From Cellvibrio sp. (GTDB lineage Bacteria > Pseudomonadota > Gammaproteobacteria > Pseudomonadales > Cellvibrionaceae), in the NCBI GenBank assembly GCA_003524365.1, contig DQHS01000071.1, positions 81,646 to 90,330 of the forward strand: a DNA stretch of 8,685 nucleotides, in the 5' to 3' direction. The notes below the pieces were generated by a model. The model had not been told where the DNA came from and ran no database searches. It was given only the letters and a program-made list of their open reading frames with translations. Shown piece by piece: positions 7,795 through 8,685 of this stretch (position 1 is the stretch's first letter; each line of letters starts with the position of its first letter). The position numbers were made by a program, and so were the translations under genes.

Positions 7795-8685
7795 AATGAT
7801 GTTCTTGTTTGAGGCGAGCAATAAAACAGTCGATCACCGCAGTGGTCACTTGTTTCAGAATAATAATGTGGCTGAGTGTGCCGTAAGCTGTGTCTTCGCT
7901 GGCCAGCGAGAATTGATCGATAATGGCTTGCGCTGGCTGGGTAAAACAAATCATGGGCGCAAGGTAGTTGGGCGCAAATACCTGAAACGGTGTTTCACCC
8001 ATCCACAAATGCCCTTCCAATTTTTTTAATTCGGCGTAGGCATAATCAACAACGCGTTGCAGTACTGTGACTTCCTGCCAATGATCTGCCGGTGTTTTAG
8101 TTGAAAAATAATGCCAGGCATATACACAGGCAAGGCCGCTGCGTGAGCCGGAAAAAGTAGAGTCGGGCGAACCTATATATTTGGGGTGCACTGGCGGCTG
8201 CAAACGAAATTGGCCACGGGTGAGATAAACACCAAAGGGAAAAGGAGCGCCCATCCATTTATAAGGGCTGGCGCAAATGGAACTGACCTGCGCAATGCGA
8301 AAATCGAAATGGGGAAATTCATCGGCGGTTAATGCAAGGGGCCAATCGCCTGCCGTTTGGGTTTGTTCGATCCAGGGCAAGGTATTGCCGCAAATTGCCG
8401 CGTCAACATGAATCCAATAATGGCGTGCGGAAGAGTCGTTAAATACCTGTGGCAAACGCGCAACGATTTTTTTAATCGGATCAAAACCGCCTTTAAACGT
8501 AGTGCCAATGTTTAATGCAAAAATGAGCGGATGGCCTTGGGCAAATAAAAATTCTGCCCAGTAGACAAGTTCATCCAACGCAATCGCGCCGCACTTATCT
8601 GAGCCAATAAAATCCGGGGCCAATTTTTCTTGCGCATCACGATAGGCAAAACTGGAGGGCAAAGCGATGCCTAAAATATGCGCAG
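7787..8685 (-). CDS. PLP-dependent group II amino-acid decarboxylase, C-terminal part (5' end outside window)
   Basis: The reading frame is open through the right edge, so about 298 C-terminal residues of a protein usually 400-500 long are present; no in-window codon is the true start (a TTG at 8662 is internal). Group II pyridoxal-phosphate decarboxylases remove the carboxyl group of amino acids to give primary amines in the cytoplasm. Seen here: an N-I-G-T-T-F-K-G-G segment as in histidine/serine-type members; I-H-V-D-A-A, whose Asp (codon 8402-8404) would bind the PLP ring nitrogen; S-P-Y-K-W-M-G, whose Lys (codon 8258-8260) would form the Schiff base; and G-S-R-S-G further on. In the family, His normally precedes this Lys (N-P-H-K-W or S-G-H-K); here it is Tyr. 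The substrate cannot be named from sequence: histidine, serine or aromatic amino acids are possible. It overlaps the channel gene by 8 bases. Confidence 0.88.
   Translation of the reverse strand, partial: AHILGIALPSSFAYRDAQEKLAPDFIGSDKCGAIALDELVYWAEFLFAQGHPLIFALNIGTTFKGGFDPIKKIVARLPQVFNDSSARHYWIHVDAAICGNTLPWIEQTQTAGDWPLALTADEFPHFDFRIAQVSSICASPYKWMGAPFPFGVYLTRGQFRLQPPVHPKYIGSPDSTFSGSRSGLACVYAWHYFSTKTPADHWQEVTVLQRVVDYAYAELKKLEGHLWMGETPFQVFAPNYLAPMICFTQPAQAIIDQFSLASEDTAYGTLSHIIILKQVTTAVIDCFIARLKQEHHYE

Noticed and set aside
7795..7821. Upstream ATG at 7821 as the channel start
   Set aside because: It adds nine polar residues before a clear signal peptide and would increase overlap with the decarboxylase; ATG at 7794 is the better fit.
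8660..8662. TTG at 8662 as the decarboxylase start
   Set aside because: The frame continues open to the right edge, and the family needs well over 100 further N-terminal residues, so this codon is internal.

Overview
All four genes lie on the minus strand, so transcription runs from the right edge to the left edge. Two genes are cut by the window edges. There is no RNA gene, insertion sequence, CRISPR array or non-coding stretch over 300 bases. The moderate GC content, lipoproteins, a CHASE-PAS-PAS-GGDEF-EAL regulator and a periplasmic-facing channel suggest a free-living gammaproteobacterium. The mix would fit the Cellvibrio/Saccharophagus group, but no taxonomic marker is present, so this is only a guess.

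In transcription order: (1) 8685-7787 is the C-terminal part of a PLP-dependent amino-acid decarboxylase of the group II (histidine/serine/aromatic type) fold. (2) 7794-6616 is a prokaryotic pentameric ligand-gated ion channel whose start codon overlaps the decarboxylase stop. It resembles ELIC, the amine-gated channel of Erwinia/Dickeya, and keeps most of its amine-binding residues. (3) 63 bases further on, 6552-3619 encodes a membrane-anchored CHASE-PAS-PAS-GGDEF-EAL protein with apparently complete cyclase, inhibition-site and phosphodiesterase motifs. (4) After a 165-base gap, 3453 to beyond base 1 encodes a very large modular lipoprotein in which PQQ-type beta-propellers alternate with thrombospondin type 3 calcium-binding repeats. 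It is open to the left edge (1151 codons, no stop).

The most interesting signal is the coupling of genes 1 and 2. An enzyme expected to make a primary amine is translationally coupled to a channel whose closest characterised relative opens on primary amines. This looks like a ligand-maker and receptor pair, with a c-di-GMP enzyme immediately downstream as a possible output. Points that need caution are a His-to-Tyr change beside the PLP lysine, one changed aromatic-box position, the missing acidic ring at the inner end of M2 and a C-terminal tail of about 40 residues on the channel.

The lipoprotein is built from a repeated unit of about 495 residues (propeller plus a six-motif calcium-binding hinge). 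A third propeller begins just before the window ends.
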